From: Psoroptes ovis
Taxonomy: Eukaryota > Arthropoda > Arachnida > Sarcoptiformes > Psoroptidae
Assembly (NCBI GenBank): GCA_002943765.1
Contig: PQWQ01000005.1
Coordinates: forward strand, 3,473,001-3,537,000
Direction: 5' to 3'
DNA: 64,000 bases
Positions 25,474 to 38,172 of this stretch are shown here, piece by piece. Each line of letters starts with the position of its first letter. Position 1 is the stretch's first letter. Under the pieces are notes generated by a model. The model did no database searches, was not told where the DNA came from, and saw nothing but the letters and a program-made list of their open reading frames with translations. A program made the position numbers and the translations under genes.

Positions 25474-27213
25474 TAATATTATAATCATATCATCAGCCAT
25501 TCGACTACTTTGGCTGCTACTATTTCAAATGAAAATTTCATATTCAAATAAACAATAATTCTTTACATCATTGATGATCCATTTCATCGTATGATTATTA
25601 TTACGATTATTAGCAGTCACAAATAATGATTGAGCTTTTGTGTTGATGATGATGATGATCATAATCATCATTATCGGTTGTTGTTGTTGTGCCGTAAAAT
25701 TATAATTATTTGACATGAATTTGGTGAATGCAACAGGTGGATATGAATACAGTGTGTGTATGTGTGTGTGATATATGTCATTTTTGCCCGAAAAAAAAAT
25801 TTCAGGCAAAATTTCAAATATTTGAAACAATATTGTCACCCGAAATATTATTATTATTATTTAGTAGCTTCATTAGTAAGATATTATATCGATTCAATAA
25901 TAACGATTGTTGCCAAAAATCTATTTTTGTGCACCAATTCAACAAAATATATTCAATTTATGTCAATAATTATGATGATGATGATGATGATGATCATAAT
26001 CGTAATAATCATAATTGATTCAACGTGGAATAAGAAAAAATCAAAATCAGTGAAAATTTCAGTTGAAAAATGAATGGTAAACACACACTATCGATGCACA
26101 GATAACACAGAGATCATCGACACCGATAATAATCGTTTATCTCTATGTGAATACCAATGAAAACGTCTTGGTAAACGTGACTTGATGCATGGACTGCGAC
26201 ATTGATTGATCAATTATGAAATATTTCGAACCTATTCTTGATTTAATACATTCATTTGAATTCAATCAACACGTGTTTGCTCGTGATAGCAGATAATTTT
26301 CAGGATTTAGCGACTTTTACATCCGAAGCAACGCTAAAACCTTTGAAAATCAGCGAGAAATCAAAGCTATTAGCTCGATGATCATACTGAGCTTATGATC
26401 AATGAACCGAATCAATAGATTTTGAATTGATGGAGTAGCATTAAGTTTCTATGGAGGAAAAATCATTTTCAATTCATTGACAACGGGTTTCAAATTGAAT
26501 TTAAGTCTCAAAGTCTTTAATCATATCAATCAAATGAAAAGGAAAATTGTTTCAATATTTTTTTCAATTTTTCCCTGTTTGTTTGTCAATTTACAATATA
26601 CATGGATTTCAAATTACAAATCAATCGAAAATTATTGATTGAAGTTGTCATTTGAGAAATTTCGCGAAAATTTTCAATCCTTTTACACCGTGAAAAAACT
26701 TGCGGAATTTTCATCCGGAAAGTCTTAGACTGCCAGACCAGTTAACCTGTTGATTTCCGAAAATGTTTTTCAAAACTTCAAAAACTTTTTCAAAGGTTCG
26801 CACCCCTGACGACATTCTTCGAAACGAAAACTGTCAAACGGTAAATTGATCGTTTGTAGATCTTTAAGAGAGAAAATTTCGAGAAAAAATGTCAAACAAA
26901 AAACCTTTCGAACAAAACCTTTCAGAGAAAACCTGGATTGACTCATTGACTAACCAGAAATATTTCGAAAAAAATGTAAAAATATGAAAAATCCCGAAAA
27001 ACGATCCAATTCGAACTCGAACTCGACAAAAAAAAAATCTAATTTTCGCGATAACTGGATCGGAATAAATACATTTCACTAAAATAAAATAAAATAATGT
27101 TTCAAAAGATAATGATAATCACAAATAACAATGATAATATGACAATTTACTTATATTTATTTTCAGTCTGGAAAAATCAACATGTTTGTTCTCAAAACGA
27201 ATTATTTGCTTAG

Positions 27214-27337
27214 ATTTTGTTTGGAAGATATGCATATTCATTACATTATGACGACCAAGTTCATCAACTTCAAGCTAACACGAATGTATACGATCATAAT
27301 GAACTATCAAAAATATCTGCACCAAAGAAGATAACGG
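27214..27337 (+). CDS. Candidate isolated exon, unrecognised
   Basis: A 124-nt interval between a good acceptor (TTTGCTTAG) and a donor (CGG/GTATTTG). It is open in the frame encoding GRYAYSLHYDDQVHQLQ and NVYDHNELSKISAPKKIT. The residue composition looks coding and the codons are less AT-biased than in neighbouring genes. A second frame is also open and no partner exon was found. It ends 23 bp before a MITE. Treat as a weak candidate. Confidence 0.2.
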
Positions 27338-27360
27338 GTATTTGTGTAATACAAATATAA

Positions 27361-27434
27361 GGTTGTCCGAAAAGTTCATTCGGCTTAATCAATAGAGTTG
27401 CTTATGAAAATCGGCCAGAACTTTCCGGACAATC
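27361..27434 (-). mobile_element. Mariner-like MITE, copy 5 (subfamily 1)
   Basis: A 74-bp element with ends GGTTGTCCGAAAAGTTCATT and AACTTTCCGGACAATC. The flanks have decayed (AA on each side). Its reverse complement matches copy 1 through the interior (GGCCGATTTTCATAAG, then CTCTATTGATTA). Confidence 0.75.
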
Positions 27435-28460
27435 AAATACAAATACAAAAAGTCAAATGTCATAATGATTGTCACTGATTTTTTTTGTTTGTTTCGAAAA
27501 TATGGAAATATTAATAACGTTAATAACAACCAGCAAAATGAAGGATCATACATTAACCCGATGAGAAATACCGATGAAAAAAAAAATGAACACGGTGAAA
27601 TATCTTTGTTTAAATTCAAATTATTACATTAATTAGATTCATTTTCATATCGTTGGCTCATTGTTTTCGGCATAATCTGCCGAAGATGATCGGTAATTGG
27701 CCAATGATTATTCGATGATTTTCGGTCACATGGCATCGAACGAGCCATTTTAGGGGATTAATTAAGCTTCACTCGAAATACACTAAATTTAGATTATTAT
27801 CATCATTATTGTTATTGCATAACAATAATAATTTAGCTTTTAGCTGAATTTATTGATCAATTTATTCGAAAATTGATCAATTTTTTATTTTTATTTTTTT
27901 TTTGAATAATCAATCAATCGATTGATTATTTTCTGGTTCAAAACAATCATAAATAATGAAGTTTAAGCGACCGAAATTTTCAATCTAATTTTTAATACCG
28001 GTGTTTTTTTGGCATATGATTATTCAGCCGTTTCAAAGAAAAACAATTAAAACCGATTAAAATTGAAGCTCAATCATAAAAGTATCATCGAAATGAATCG
28101 ATAAGCTTCAAGCAAGCTTTGATTAATCGATTTTTTTTCGACTGAAGACTTCGATTGAAAAAGCAAAAGAAAACATTTTTAATTATTTTTTAAATAAAAA
28201 TATAAACTATGAATGCCTATCAATCAATCAATATTTCGATCAATATTTATTTATTGATTTAACGGAAATTGAAAATTTTAATTTCTTTGAATTTTTTTTT
28301 GAAAATTTTTTTCACAAAAATCAATCGATTGTATCGCGATTGCGTGTTTTTTCGCAAGATTCGAAATTATCGTCTGTTTGTTTACAAAATTTCTGGGTGT
28401 TTTTTTTTTAAATTTAATTTACCACAGTTTGATGATAATTTTCGTGGATCGATTGACACG

Positions 28461-31355
28461 ATGGCCACCATACTGAATCGTTTGAATTCAAAAATTCAAA
28501 ATACGAAACAAATCACATCAAAACAATCGAATAAAAATCCTCAATCATCATTTTTACTGCTAAATCCAAAATCATCAAATTGGTTTGAAATTTATAACGA
28601 TATTTGTTTGAAACTTTGTTTCGGTGATTATGTTGATGATCGAAAATTGTTTGAAAATTTATTCACACTTTTTCACCATGATTTGTCTGCTTTTAATGAT
28701 AGTGAACAATATGAAGTAACGAATAATGAAATTCTAATATATTTGCTATCATTGGCCGAACAAATGATACCATTATTTGATGATGAAAAGTAATTATTAT
28801 ATGAATTTTTCTCAAAAATTTCAATTTCAAATCCAACATTTTAATCATAGAATGGCAAACACATTTCATACTTTATTGAAATTAATCGAAAATAATGCTT
28901 CGAATCGATCAGTGATTGCCAAATTATATCATTGTACCACTGCTATGTTGTTATATTTCAAAGAATCGGTGATTTGTTCGAAATATTTTTCAAGCTTGAA
29001 TTAATTTTCAATTATTTGTTCCTTCTAAAGATGACCAACATGGAAAATACATTTAAAAGATTCATTCAAATACTGTTGGAGAGCTCTAATGATCAAAAAT
29101 CAAATGATTATGAAATTGCATTAGAATGTCTACGTGAAATATCTTATACATATCCAGTATGTAATTCATGATTTTCATTTCAAACAAATCATTTTTGCTG
29201 AATTTAATCATAATTTTAGGAAATGTCGTTATCGATAATGGATAAATCCATTGTTCGTTCACCAAGAAATTTAAATGAAGCTCATTTTCTACTACCATTG
29301 TTTGATGCGGAGCAAAATTTAGAGAAAATACGAAGTTTGATGCAAAAATTCGATCATCATCCTGACATTAAATTTTATCATATTTGTATCGATGTATACA
29401 ATATAATATTATCTGGCCGATACAACAAAGAATCGATATCTTTGCTTATTTTACGACCATTTTTATCAAAATTCATTATGAGTAATCAAATACATCAAAT
29501 ACAATTTGCATTGAAACTATTGATTGAATTCGGTTTCGATATTTACAATTCAAAAGAAGAAGAATTATTTCTTCAACAATTGGTACGTTCATCAACGATT
29601 CCATCATTGCCGATTAGTCATCGATTATTGTTATTATCATTCATATCGATTACATTCGAATCAATATATCAATCACCACCATTGAATTCTCCGCCAATAT
29701 CATTGATTAATTCATTAAAACCTTTGATATTTGATGGACCCGATACGATCGGGAAAAAATTACAAATAATCAATCAATCAACATTCACCATAAATGATGA
29801 TGAATTTTTTCGGCTGTTTCTGCAGCTACATCAAAAATGTTCAAACGATAAACGACAATATGAGCGGTCATCAAATTGTCTATTTCATTTGATGAATTAT
29901 ATTTGCTCAAAACGAATGCAGCTAATAGAAAGATTGTTACAGCTATTATTGGACAGTTTTTTCATGTCACAATATCTACATTACATAAGAAAATTTTGCC
30001 TATTTTATCGTAATCACAAAGAATTTGGTCAAAAATTGATTGATAATTTCATAGCAAAATTAATGATTTTATCTAAAAATAATGATAATGATAATAATAA
30101 TAGCGGTAATGATCAACAACAATCTAAAATGACGACATTTAAAATTACAAATTATAAAATGTATGTCGTTTATCTTGAATTTATCAATTGGTTTCTATCA
30201 ATATCATCATATCGTCATATTTGTTTGACTGAATTTCAATTAGAATTTTTGATAATATTTATACATGAAAATTGTCGAAATTTTCTCAATGAAACATCAT
30301 CATTATCGACAACATTAACATTGCAATGTTGTACATCAATATTATATTATCAACGTGTGACGATGAATGTTAAAAAAGTATTAATAAATCTTTTGGAATG
30401 GCTACATAGCATTAGTTGTAATAATGATAATAAATTATTGATAAATAACAATGATTTAGAATCGACAAGTTTAGCACAAATATATCTGTTAGCACTGCGT
30501 ACATTGAATGAAGAATCAATTAAACATGTATTTACATCGGATGAAGAAGAATTTCTATTGCAACAAACACCAGAAATATTCATCGAACAATTTGTTATGA
30601 ATTTTAAAAATTTATTAAGTGAATGCCCGATTGACATTGAAAAAATTGATGATCATCTAGATGACGATCCACTGATACTTGGTGATGAATCAACAACAGA
30701 AGACTGTTCGTCATTTATTAAAAATATTGCATGCAATCTAAGATTGAATGATACATGTCAAAATAATGATAAATTTCAACATATATTCGCTATTGAATTG
30801 AGATTCAATTGTGTACAAAATGAAAATTACGAAAAAATCATTCAAATATCATCGATGGAATATGGTCAACAAAAGCCAATAAAAATTCACTTACCAATAG
30901 ATTTTCTTGTTGATGATCGTATATTACAATTATCGGTTCATATTCATTTTGTTGATATGTTTGGTAATATTTATTCGATTGCAAATAGAAAAATCATCCG
31001 AATTCCATTTGAAGATTTATTAATTCCAATCAAATCAATCGAAAGCATAGACGAAATAAAATCAAATAAATTATGGTTGAAACATAAAGATTCGGTGATA
31101 AACACAAAAATAATTGTAAAAGAATTCAATGAAATTCAAAAATTCATCAATCATCATCAATGGTTAAAGGCTTTTATACTTGAAAATGATGATGATGATG
31201 ATCAAAGTTCAAAACGAAAAAACCATTTTGCCATTGCAACCACACCAGATCGTTTGACCATTGCAATGATTGAAATCATAAACAATTGTGTTTGTATTTC
31301 GATTGAAAGTAATCATTATTCATTGATATCGAAATTGTTTGAAAAATTTTTGTAA
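28461..31355 (+). CDS. AP5B1: AP-5 complex subunit beta-1
   Basis: Four exons, 28461-28789, 28851-28968, 29031-29156 and 29220-31355, join in frame to 902 residues (human AP5B1 is about 880). AP5B1 is a large subunit of the AP-5 adaptor, which works with SPG11/SPG15 in late-endosome to Golgi retrieval. The assignment rests on an alpha-solenoid N-terminal half with the conserved CLRE motif before the exon 3/4 junction. The C-terminal platform region has FAIELRFNCVQNENYEKI, then FVDMFGNIYSI, FEDLLIPI and a last segment FAIATTPDRLTIAMIEI, in the same order as the vertebrate protein. The splice GAATCG/GTGATT..CTAAAG/ATGACC for exon 2/3 is the least certain junction. It is convergent with XPO7. 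AATAAA at 31404-31409 is a plausible poly(A) signal. Confidence 0.85.
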
Positions 31356-31403
31356 AAAAAAAATTCGATTTAATTGTTTAATAATTATTTTGATTTGATT
31401 TTT

Positions 31404-31409
31404 AATAAA
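31404..31409 (+). terminator. Likely poly(A) signal of AP5B1
   Basis: AATAAA 49 nt after the AP5B1 stop codon. A second AATAAA lies near 31449. Both are in the 176-bp gap before the XPO7 stop codon on the other strand, so the 3' ends of the two transcripts probably overlap or abut. Confidence 0.5.
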
Positions 31410-31531
31410 TTTTATCGAGCATTTGAAATTGCTCAAAATAATGAAAAAAAATAAACAATAATTAAAGAAACAATTTGATTTTCAATGTGAAGACGACAAC
31501 GATTTCAATCGATCATTCGAATCCATTTTGA

Positions 31532-34500
31532 TCAATTCATCATGTTCATCATATCATTACTGTTACTATTACTGTTAAGATTGCTGTTGTTATTATTATT
31601 ATTATTGTTGTTACATGTTACGCTTCCTTTTTGAAAATCACTTAATTCACGGCGAAACGTTGATACATTTTGTGTGAATCTGTTATTTTTAATGATTAAT
31701 TAATGTTAATTAAGAAATTCATTTTTACAAGTCATTTAATCTTACCTATCACGATTTTTAGCCAATAAATTACGTTCAATACCTTGCATTAAATTATCAA
31801 ACAATTGATTCATTGTTTGTCGTTTTTCCATCGGTTGTTGTGATATTATATTACGACGTAAATCATTGAAATAATCTTCATTCAACAATATCAAGCCTAA
31901 TAATGGTCTTGACATTGACCATTGATTACGGCAATCTTCAAACATAATAATATTCATTATTGTTGACAACATTTGTTGAAAGATTTCTGGTTTCAATTCA
32001 ATCAAACAATTGATTTCATATGATTTTTTCTTATTTTGTTTTGAAATTTCTTTAAAAATATATGATACAATATGATCTAATGCTGAACAACATGCCGTAC
32101 AAACATTGTCTAATGAATTTAGTCCTTCAGATATTGATGAAATTATGTAGAGGAAAACATTAGGCTCTAAATTGGCTAAAAATTTCATATGATCTTGAGC
32201 AATACATTCTAATAGCACATAATATGATTGACTCAATTTCGGATATTCCTATTATTGTTTGATCAAAAAGAAGATTAGATTAATCGAAAATCTCACAAAG
32301 ATAAATAAGCCAATAATAATTACCAATATATCCGTAATTGAAATTGATAAAATTAATTTAATAAATGTATTCAATACATCTTTCAATGCAGTATCACCAT
32401 ACAATTCGAATACACCGAAATTAACATATGAACCACTTAATGCTAATTTCAATATTGAAAAACAAATCGAAATTCCTTTCAATTTCATTGAATATAAACG
32501 ATCATTCGGTATATCACGCAACATTAATATTTTATTTCCATAATTAACTAGCAATTTACTTGCATCACGAAACAATAATATACCATTTGCTGATGATATA
32601 TCAAATTGTAATCGTTGTGAACGATTATTAACCAATTCGGCATATAATTTCAGCACAGGTGTAGTCACTTGTGGATCATTGAACCATATATCTATGGCAG
32701 CATGAAATACAGGTGTATATGTTGGAAAACTATGGAATAATTGGATTGAAAATCAAAATATTCATAGCAACATAGTGAAAAACCACTTACATCCAATTAA
32801 AAAATATCATTATATTCGATTTAGATATGAATGAAAAAACCAGGCCACGTAAATCTCTTGAAATGCCGATCAATGCTTTTTTCGTTTCATCTTCATTAAA
32901 CATTGATTTATTATTGAGCATATTTTTCAACGTATCCAATGAAGCTGAGTGAAATCGGAATATTTTAATGATTACTGAATGAATAAATAATAATCAAAAT
33001 ACATACAAGTAATTGGTTGCATAAATTCTTCAAATTTATCTTCATCTTCACCCGAATCGATCATAAATAGCCGTCCTAATGATGTATAAAATAATGTACG
33101 ACATTTCATATATTGAATATCGAATGAATTGCTTAAAAATGGAAAATGTTCAGCCTTTTTTCGATAGAAATGTAATTTAAAAATTAAAAATTAATTGATT
33201 ACACTCGATGATCATACAGGATACATACAGTATGATTATTCAATATGAATTGTATTTCTTCTAATTGTACCAGCTTTCGTACACTTGAATAACCGATTGA
33301 TAAATCATTCAAAATTTGTAATGTTTTCGTAACAATATCTTCATCATTTCCCCAATATTTTAGATTTGTTATTCTAAGAAGTTGATTGATTAGTTAATTA
33401 ATAATGGAAACTGGTCATGATTAAATACAACTTACATTTTACGTATAAATACACTGAGGACCATTGTTTCTTCGCTTAAACCAAGTACATCGGAAAGTCG
33501 CTTATAAACGGTCGATGTCTTCTGTATTTGATCACCGATATATGTTTTACGAAATTGTTCAAAAAAACTTAGAATAGCTAGATCAAGTTTTTTACAAAAA
33601 CCACCACGTGCCAAGCGTATGTCGGTAAAATTCATCAATTGCAACACACGAAATGCTAATTCACCATCCATATGATCTTGTTCATCATTACTGTTCAAAA
33701 ATACACGACCACCGATAGCTGCACCAATAATATATACTAACCATGTTAAACGATTTTCTTGTATTTCAACATCGGCTCTTGATGGTGGCATTGTTGATTG
33801 CATTAAATCTTGATATGTTTTGGCTGCTTGATCAAACAGATTCACCAGCAACGTACATGTGTTTTCATATTCACAACGTGCAATCGTTGACAATTGTTCC
33901 AACTGTTGTTGTACCATTCCTATTTCATCAAATGGATCTTCCAAACCATTCATCACTACTTCATTAACCATTTCTAATCTCGATGTAATGTAAGCTCGGG
34001 TTACTTCAGGTGCAAAACGTTCTAACAGATGTGGTTCAGTAGCTTTTACATATGGAACACTTGTCACTAATTTTTGCCATAATGTAAGCAGATAATGTAT
34101 TGAATTCGATGCAACACTCCACATCTGATTGGAGAAAATATTGAAGAGTTATTTCAAAGACAAACAAATTGATGATAATTACCCTTAAGCTGGTAATGGT
34201 AAAATTTGCTATCAATTCCAATGTTTTAGCATAATCATCAGCTTTGACTAATTCACCTAGCTGATAATTAATTTTTAAACGAGCCAATAACCGGCAAAAT
34301 TCATGATAAGCACTTGGTTCAGATAATTTCGATGAATTTTCCAATATGATTCGAATTCCAGAAATTAAATTATTTAGAAAATTTACACGTTCAGTATTTG
34401 TAAACAGTGATCTTCGTACAGATGCTAATTGTACTAAACATGATAATGACTATTCATAGCAGAAGAGAATCATCAAATTAAAAGACTTCCAGAAACAACA

Positions 34501-35704
34501 ATTACGCAAAATGCATACCAGTGATGATATATTGGCCGGTAACAAGTGGAATAGATCGAAATAAATTTTCAAATTATTCATATCTAAAAATGCTGGCCGC
34601 CAAGTTGTTGGTATCTGTACACCTATTTATGTTTAAAATTGATAATTTGTTATCTTAAAATTGTAAATTTTGATTGAAAATAATACAAACATGTTAAATC
34701 ATCTGAAGAATCATCGGATGATGCACCAATAAAATCGAATGAAAGACAATTTATTATTAATTTCAATAGATTACTAATCAATGTTTGTTCTTCATCCGTT
34801 AGAATTTTATTCTTTTTCAATTCTTCTAATGCACTTTTTAATAAACTTTGTGCTAATTGAAAAAATTCATATAAATTTTTATCACGAAATGATGATGCTA
34901 TTTTCCGATGTCTAAATATTGAACGATTAGCTTCATGTGCATTCGGTTGGCTAATTCAAAAACAACAAAATAATTAGAATTAGAACTCAAATACATGGAA
35001 ATTCTTACTTCATTTCAATGACAAGTGTCGATATTAATTGTACACCAATATTACAATATTCTACTGTTCCCTGGTTGAAAGAATTCAATTCAAATGATTA
35101 TGAATGATTAGTCATTGAATGTTTCAAAAATACATACACCAACAAAATGTGTAATATGTGGTATAATATCACGAAATACGAGATGATCATTTTTCATATC
35201 AACCCAACCAACTTTGGTTATACGTGCAAACAGCGTTACCAGGGCTTGTAAAACGAATGGTGCCAATTTCGGATTCGAAGCTAAATAATTAAGAATATAA
35301 TTCCGTATGTCTAAACGTTGATCAACAGATAAACCAGTTGGGTTACGTGTTATTAATTTGGTTAATGTAGTTGCCGCTAATAATTGTGCAAATGCTGACT
35401 GTTTTTCCAGAATTAAGACATCAATTAAAATCGAATCAAACAAAACACCAATCAATCAAACAAACTTACATCACGTCGTTCCAATAATAGCTGACATTTC
35501 GGTAAACAATCTAATGAATTGGAAAACATTAACAATGCCGATTCAGCTTGTTTACGTTCATCTGAATCGCTTGATTCATATAATTTTTTACATAATGTTT
35601 CTAATTGTATCAATTCCTTTTGGAGAAAACATAAACAAAATTAAATAATCTAATATATCAAATCATAATCATCATCATCATCGCCATACCTGTTCATCAC
35701 ACAT
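31532..35704 (-). CDS. XPO7: Exportin-7 (nuclear transport receptor)
   Basis: Fourteen exons: 35704-35690, 35616-35470, 35398-35138, 35070-35009, 34950-34691, 34622-34519, 34449-34183, 34124-33436, 33373-33229, 33154-33007, 32944-32791, 32729-32324, 32248-31746, 31679-31532. They give 1102 residues (human XPO7 is 1087). Exportin-7/RanBP16 is a RanGTP-dependent importin-beta-superfamily receptor that carries folded cargo through nuclear pores. Conserved blocks are recognised along the whole length: [122 protein letters not shown] and [17 protein letters not shown]. The first exon encodes only MCDEQ. The C-terminal tail has an Asn/Ser-rich insertion before the conserved-looking NSNDMMN end. All phases close. 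Confidence 0.96.
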
Positions 35705-37208
35705 GATTATTTTTGATTTGATCAGGTGATTTGATTTGATCCAAAATTTCAAAGATTCAAAGATAGTCTCAAAGAGAGATTCAAAGATATTCAAAGAGAT
35801 TCCAAAGATAATTTCTGAGTGAATTCTTCAATCGTTATTTTGATTAATCAAATCATAAGAAATTCGAAGCATATTAAAGCTGAAAGCATTGAAATTGAAT
35901 TGAATTTAAAAGGCGCCTTTTTTTCAATTGATTAGTCAACGATTATGGATGAATTAAAAATTCAAATTTCACAATTTAAAATTTTGTCTTTTGTTTCTTT
36001 GTTTCTTCAGATATTTTTGATTTATTCATTGATTCATTTATTTATTTATTTATATTTTTGATATATGATCAATTCAAAATGAATAAATATAAACAAAAAC
36101 AGACACACATAAACACACATTGATACACAAATACACACACATTGAGAGCCTATGTTTTGGTGCATGTATTCATTTATTTATATTAATGTTGTTTCAAGTT
36201 TTATTTGTTTATTTTGATTTATTTTTTTCCAGTATTAAGTTGTTGTTTCGGCTGTATTCAATTGACATTATCTCATATTGAATATATGTACGATAATACG
36301 GTGATAATGTCTGCGATAATGATGGTCTTGATGATGATGATTAATTCAGTAAAAATCAAAACAAAAACCCCGAAGAAAACTGGAAATTTTTTTTCATTTA
36401 CGTGTCTCTAAGAGTTTATTTGAGAAATAGGAGAAATAACTCGTGTTTTTTTTTCTGTGTTCTTGTGGCGTTTGAAATCAAAAAGAGTACCAGTGTGGTA
36501 AATGAACAACAGAAAAAATTGTGAATGGAATTGTATATTGTTTGAATCAAAACAATGAGAATTTAAATGGAAAATCAATGAATGAAAAAAATTGATTAAG
36601 AAAAACATAACAATGAGTCTTCACATTTCAATACAACTTTTGTGGATTTTTTTTCTTGTCATTATTTTTGGGATTTCTTGGCAAAATTCAACGACATTTC
36701 TCTGATTAAATTTGATGATTAGATTAATATCAGTATTTAAATTTCCAAGTCTTTGATTTGATTGATGCGAAAGTCCAATTCAAATCATGCTATTTTCGAT
36801 TGAATCAGATGTCTTTGGATTTTTTTTTAGATTCTGTCTGTGATTGATTTCACGGATTTCACTACTTGAGGATGGATGGTCATTTGATTAATTATCGATT
36901 GATTAATCAAAAGTCAATGATATCCGGGTATTTTAAGATTTATTTAAGAGAACTTTAATCATCATTTAATCAATGGAAATCATTATTTTCAGTTGATTTT
37001 TTCGGTTTCAATCATTTTTTTTACCGAGTTGCGCTATTTGGATCGATCCATTTCTGTTATTTTAGCTGAAAATTATTTTACATAATACCGAATTGAAAAA
37101 AATGATGCTCAATTTTTTTTTTTTTTTTTTGTTTACATAATTAAGAATTGAAATAAATTTAAATTCGGAACAATTAATCGCTCATTTTTAAACTGGCCAA
37201 AGATTACT
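35705..37208. other. Intergenic region between XPO7 and the 37.2-kb gene
   Basis: A 1.5-kb divergent spacer that should hold the XPO7 promoter and the 5' region of the gene at 37209. It contains a tandem-like CAAAGATA/CAAAGAGA tract (35750-35810), (TTTA)n near 36035 and (CA)n near 36105-36145. A good polypyrimidine-AG at about 36222-36233 could be an acceptor for an untranslated or upstream exon, but no coding match is seen. Confidence 0.5.
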
Positions 37209-38172
37209 ATGATGATGACCATTAATTTGAATGATGCCAATGATTTTGAAATCGATTTAAATGACGATGATGAAGACGATGGTAATGATATTGAAAAAAT
37301 GAAATTCATTAGAAATGACCATCGGCAACAACAGCAATCGCCATCAAGGAATGATGATAATAATTGTTTCAATATATGGCCATCATTGTTAAGGTATCGA
37401 TGATTTGATTTTTGATTGATTTGATTTTGATCAATGTTTTTTCATTTTTCGAAAACTTTTGTGGATTAGACGATCATCATATTTCAATAGACTTTCCAAT
37501 CGTAGACATTATCATCATAAGCAGCAGCAACAACAGCGTAAACAATATTATTCTGAATGTTCATTGTTGGATGATAATTCTTTCAACGATTCAATAGAAA
37601 ACAATGATAATTCAATCAAAACATTCCCAATAACCGATAAATATTTGATACCAGGTTCACCAATATCTCCTCGGGTAAAAAATTTCAATTTAGACATGAA
37701 AATTCTCGTATTATCACGTAATGATAATCCATATCTATGTAAACAAAGATCAAAATCATTGATAGCTACAACAACAAACAGTGGCTCATATCAACGTGAT
37801 CAACAATATGATCATCAACAACAGCAACAACAAGGATATTTCGCATTCGATTCGCGGCCAGCAACGGCAGCAGCCAATGCCGCCGTATCTTCATCTTCAT
37901 CATCATCATTATCAATATTATTAACGCCAATATTTAGTCGAAGAAATCGCAATAATCAAAATCAATCATCGCCAGCAGCAGCAGCTATCAAATCATCATT
38001 ACGACAAAATCGTCCAACAACATTATCATCATCATCATCATTATTTACATTTGATGATAATCATGATCATGATAATAATCGACAAAAAAATTTGCATGAA
38101 CAATTAATACGAAGTCCACCACCACAATTTCCTCAAAATTTAAATGATTTTCTATGTACACAACAACAATAA
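37209..38172 (+). CDS. Unrecognised Gln/Ser/Asp-rich protein
   Basis: Two exons, 37209-37393 and 37470-38172, join in frame (AG/A codon split) to 295 residues. An in-frame stop at 37149 precedes the ATG run, so the start is near 37209 unless upstream exons exist. Exon 1 encodes an acidic segment (NLNDANDFEIDLNDDDEDD). Exon 2 encodes RRSSYFNRLSNRRHYHH, then the most protein-like block, IPGSPISPRVKNFNLDMKIL with VLSRNDNPYL. Poly-Gln, poly-Ser and poly-Ala tracts follow and the protein ends DFLCTQQQ. SPxSPR suggests proline-directed phosphorylation. There is no signal peptide or membrane segment. I do not recognise the family; a regulatory or nuclear protein is only a guess. Confidence 0.65.

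Larger units (their letters stand above)
20514..28460. other. Gene-poor 8-kb region
   Basis: Upstream of the large minus-strand gene and of AP5B1. It is AT-rich with (CA)n at 25086-25112, two mariner-like MITEs (25399, 27361), one GGCGCC-type repeat (21954) and a perfect 8-bp stem-loop (20908-20929). Overlapping ORFs on both strands (for example around 22245-22610 and 25525-26073) are low-complexity and mutually exclusive. One short candidate exon at 27214-27337 is listed separately. Confidence 0.55.

Noticed and set aside
25525..26073. Overlapping ORFs on both strands, including a poly-Met/poly-Ile one
   Set aside because: They are products of (ATG)n/(CA)n repeats; mutually exclusive frames and no coding signature.
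30350..30637. 95-codon antisense ORF inside AP5B1
   Set aside because: A shadow of the coding strand; the sense frame is strongly supported.
37412..37597. ORF in another frame over the intron and exon 2 of the 37.2-kb gene
   Set aside because: It runs through the intron and conflicts with the in-frame two-exon model.
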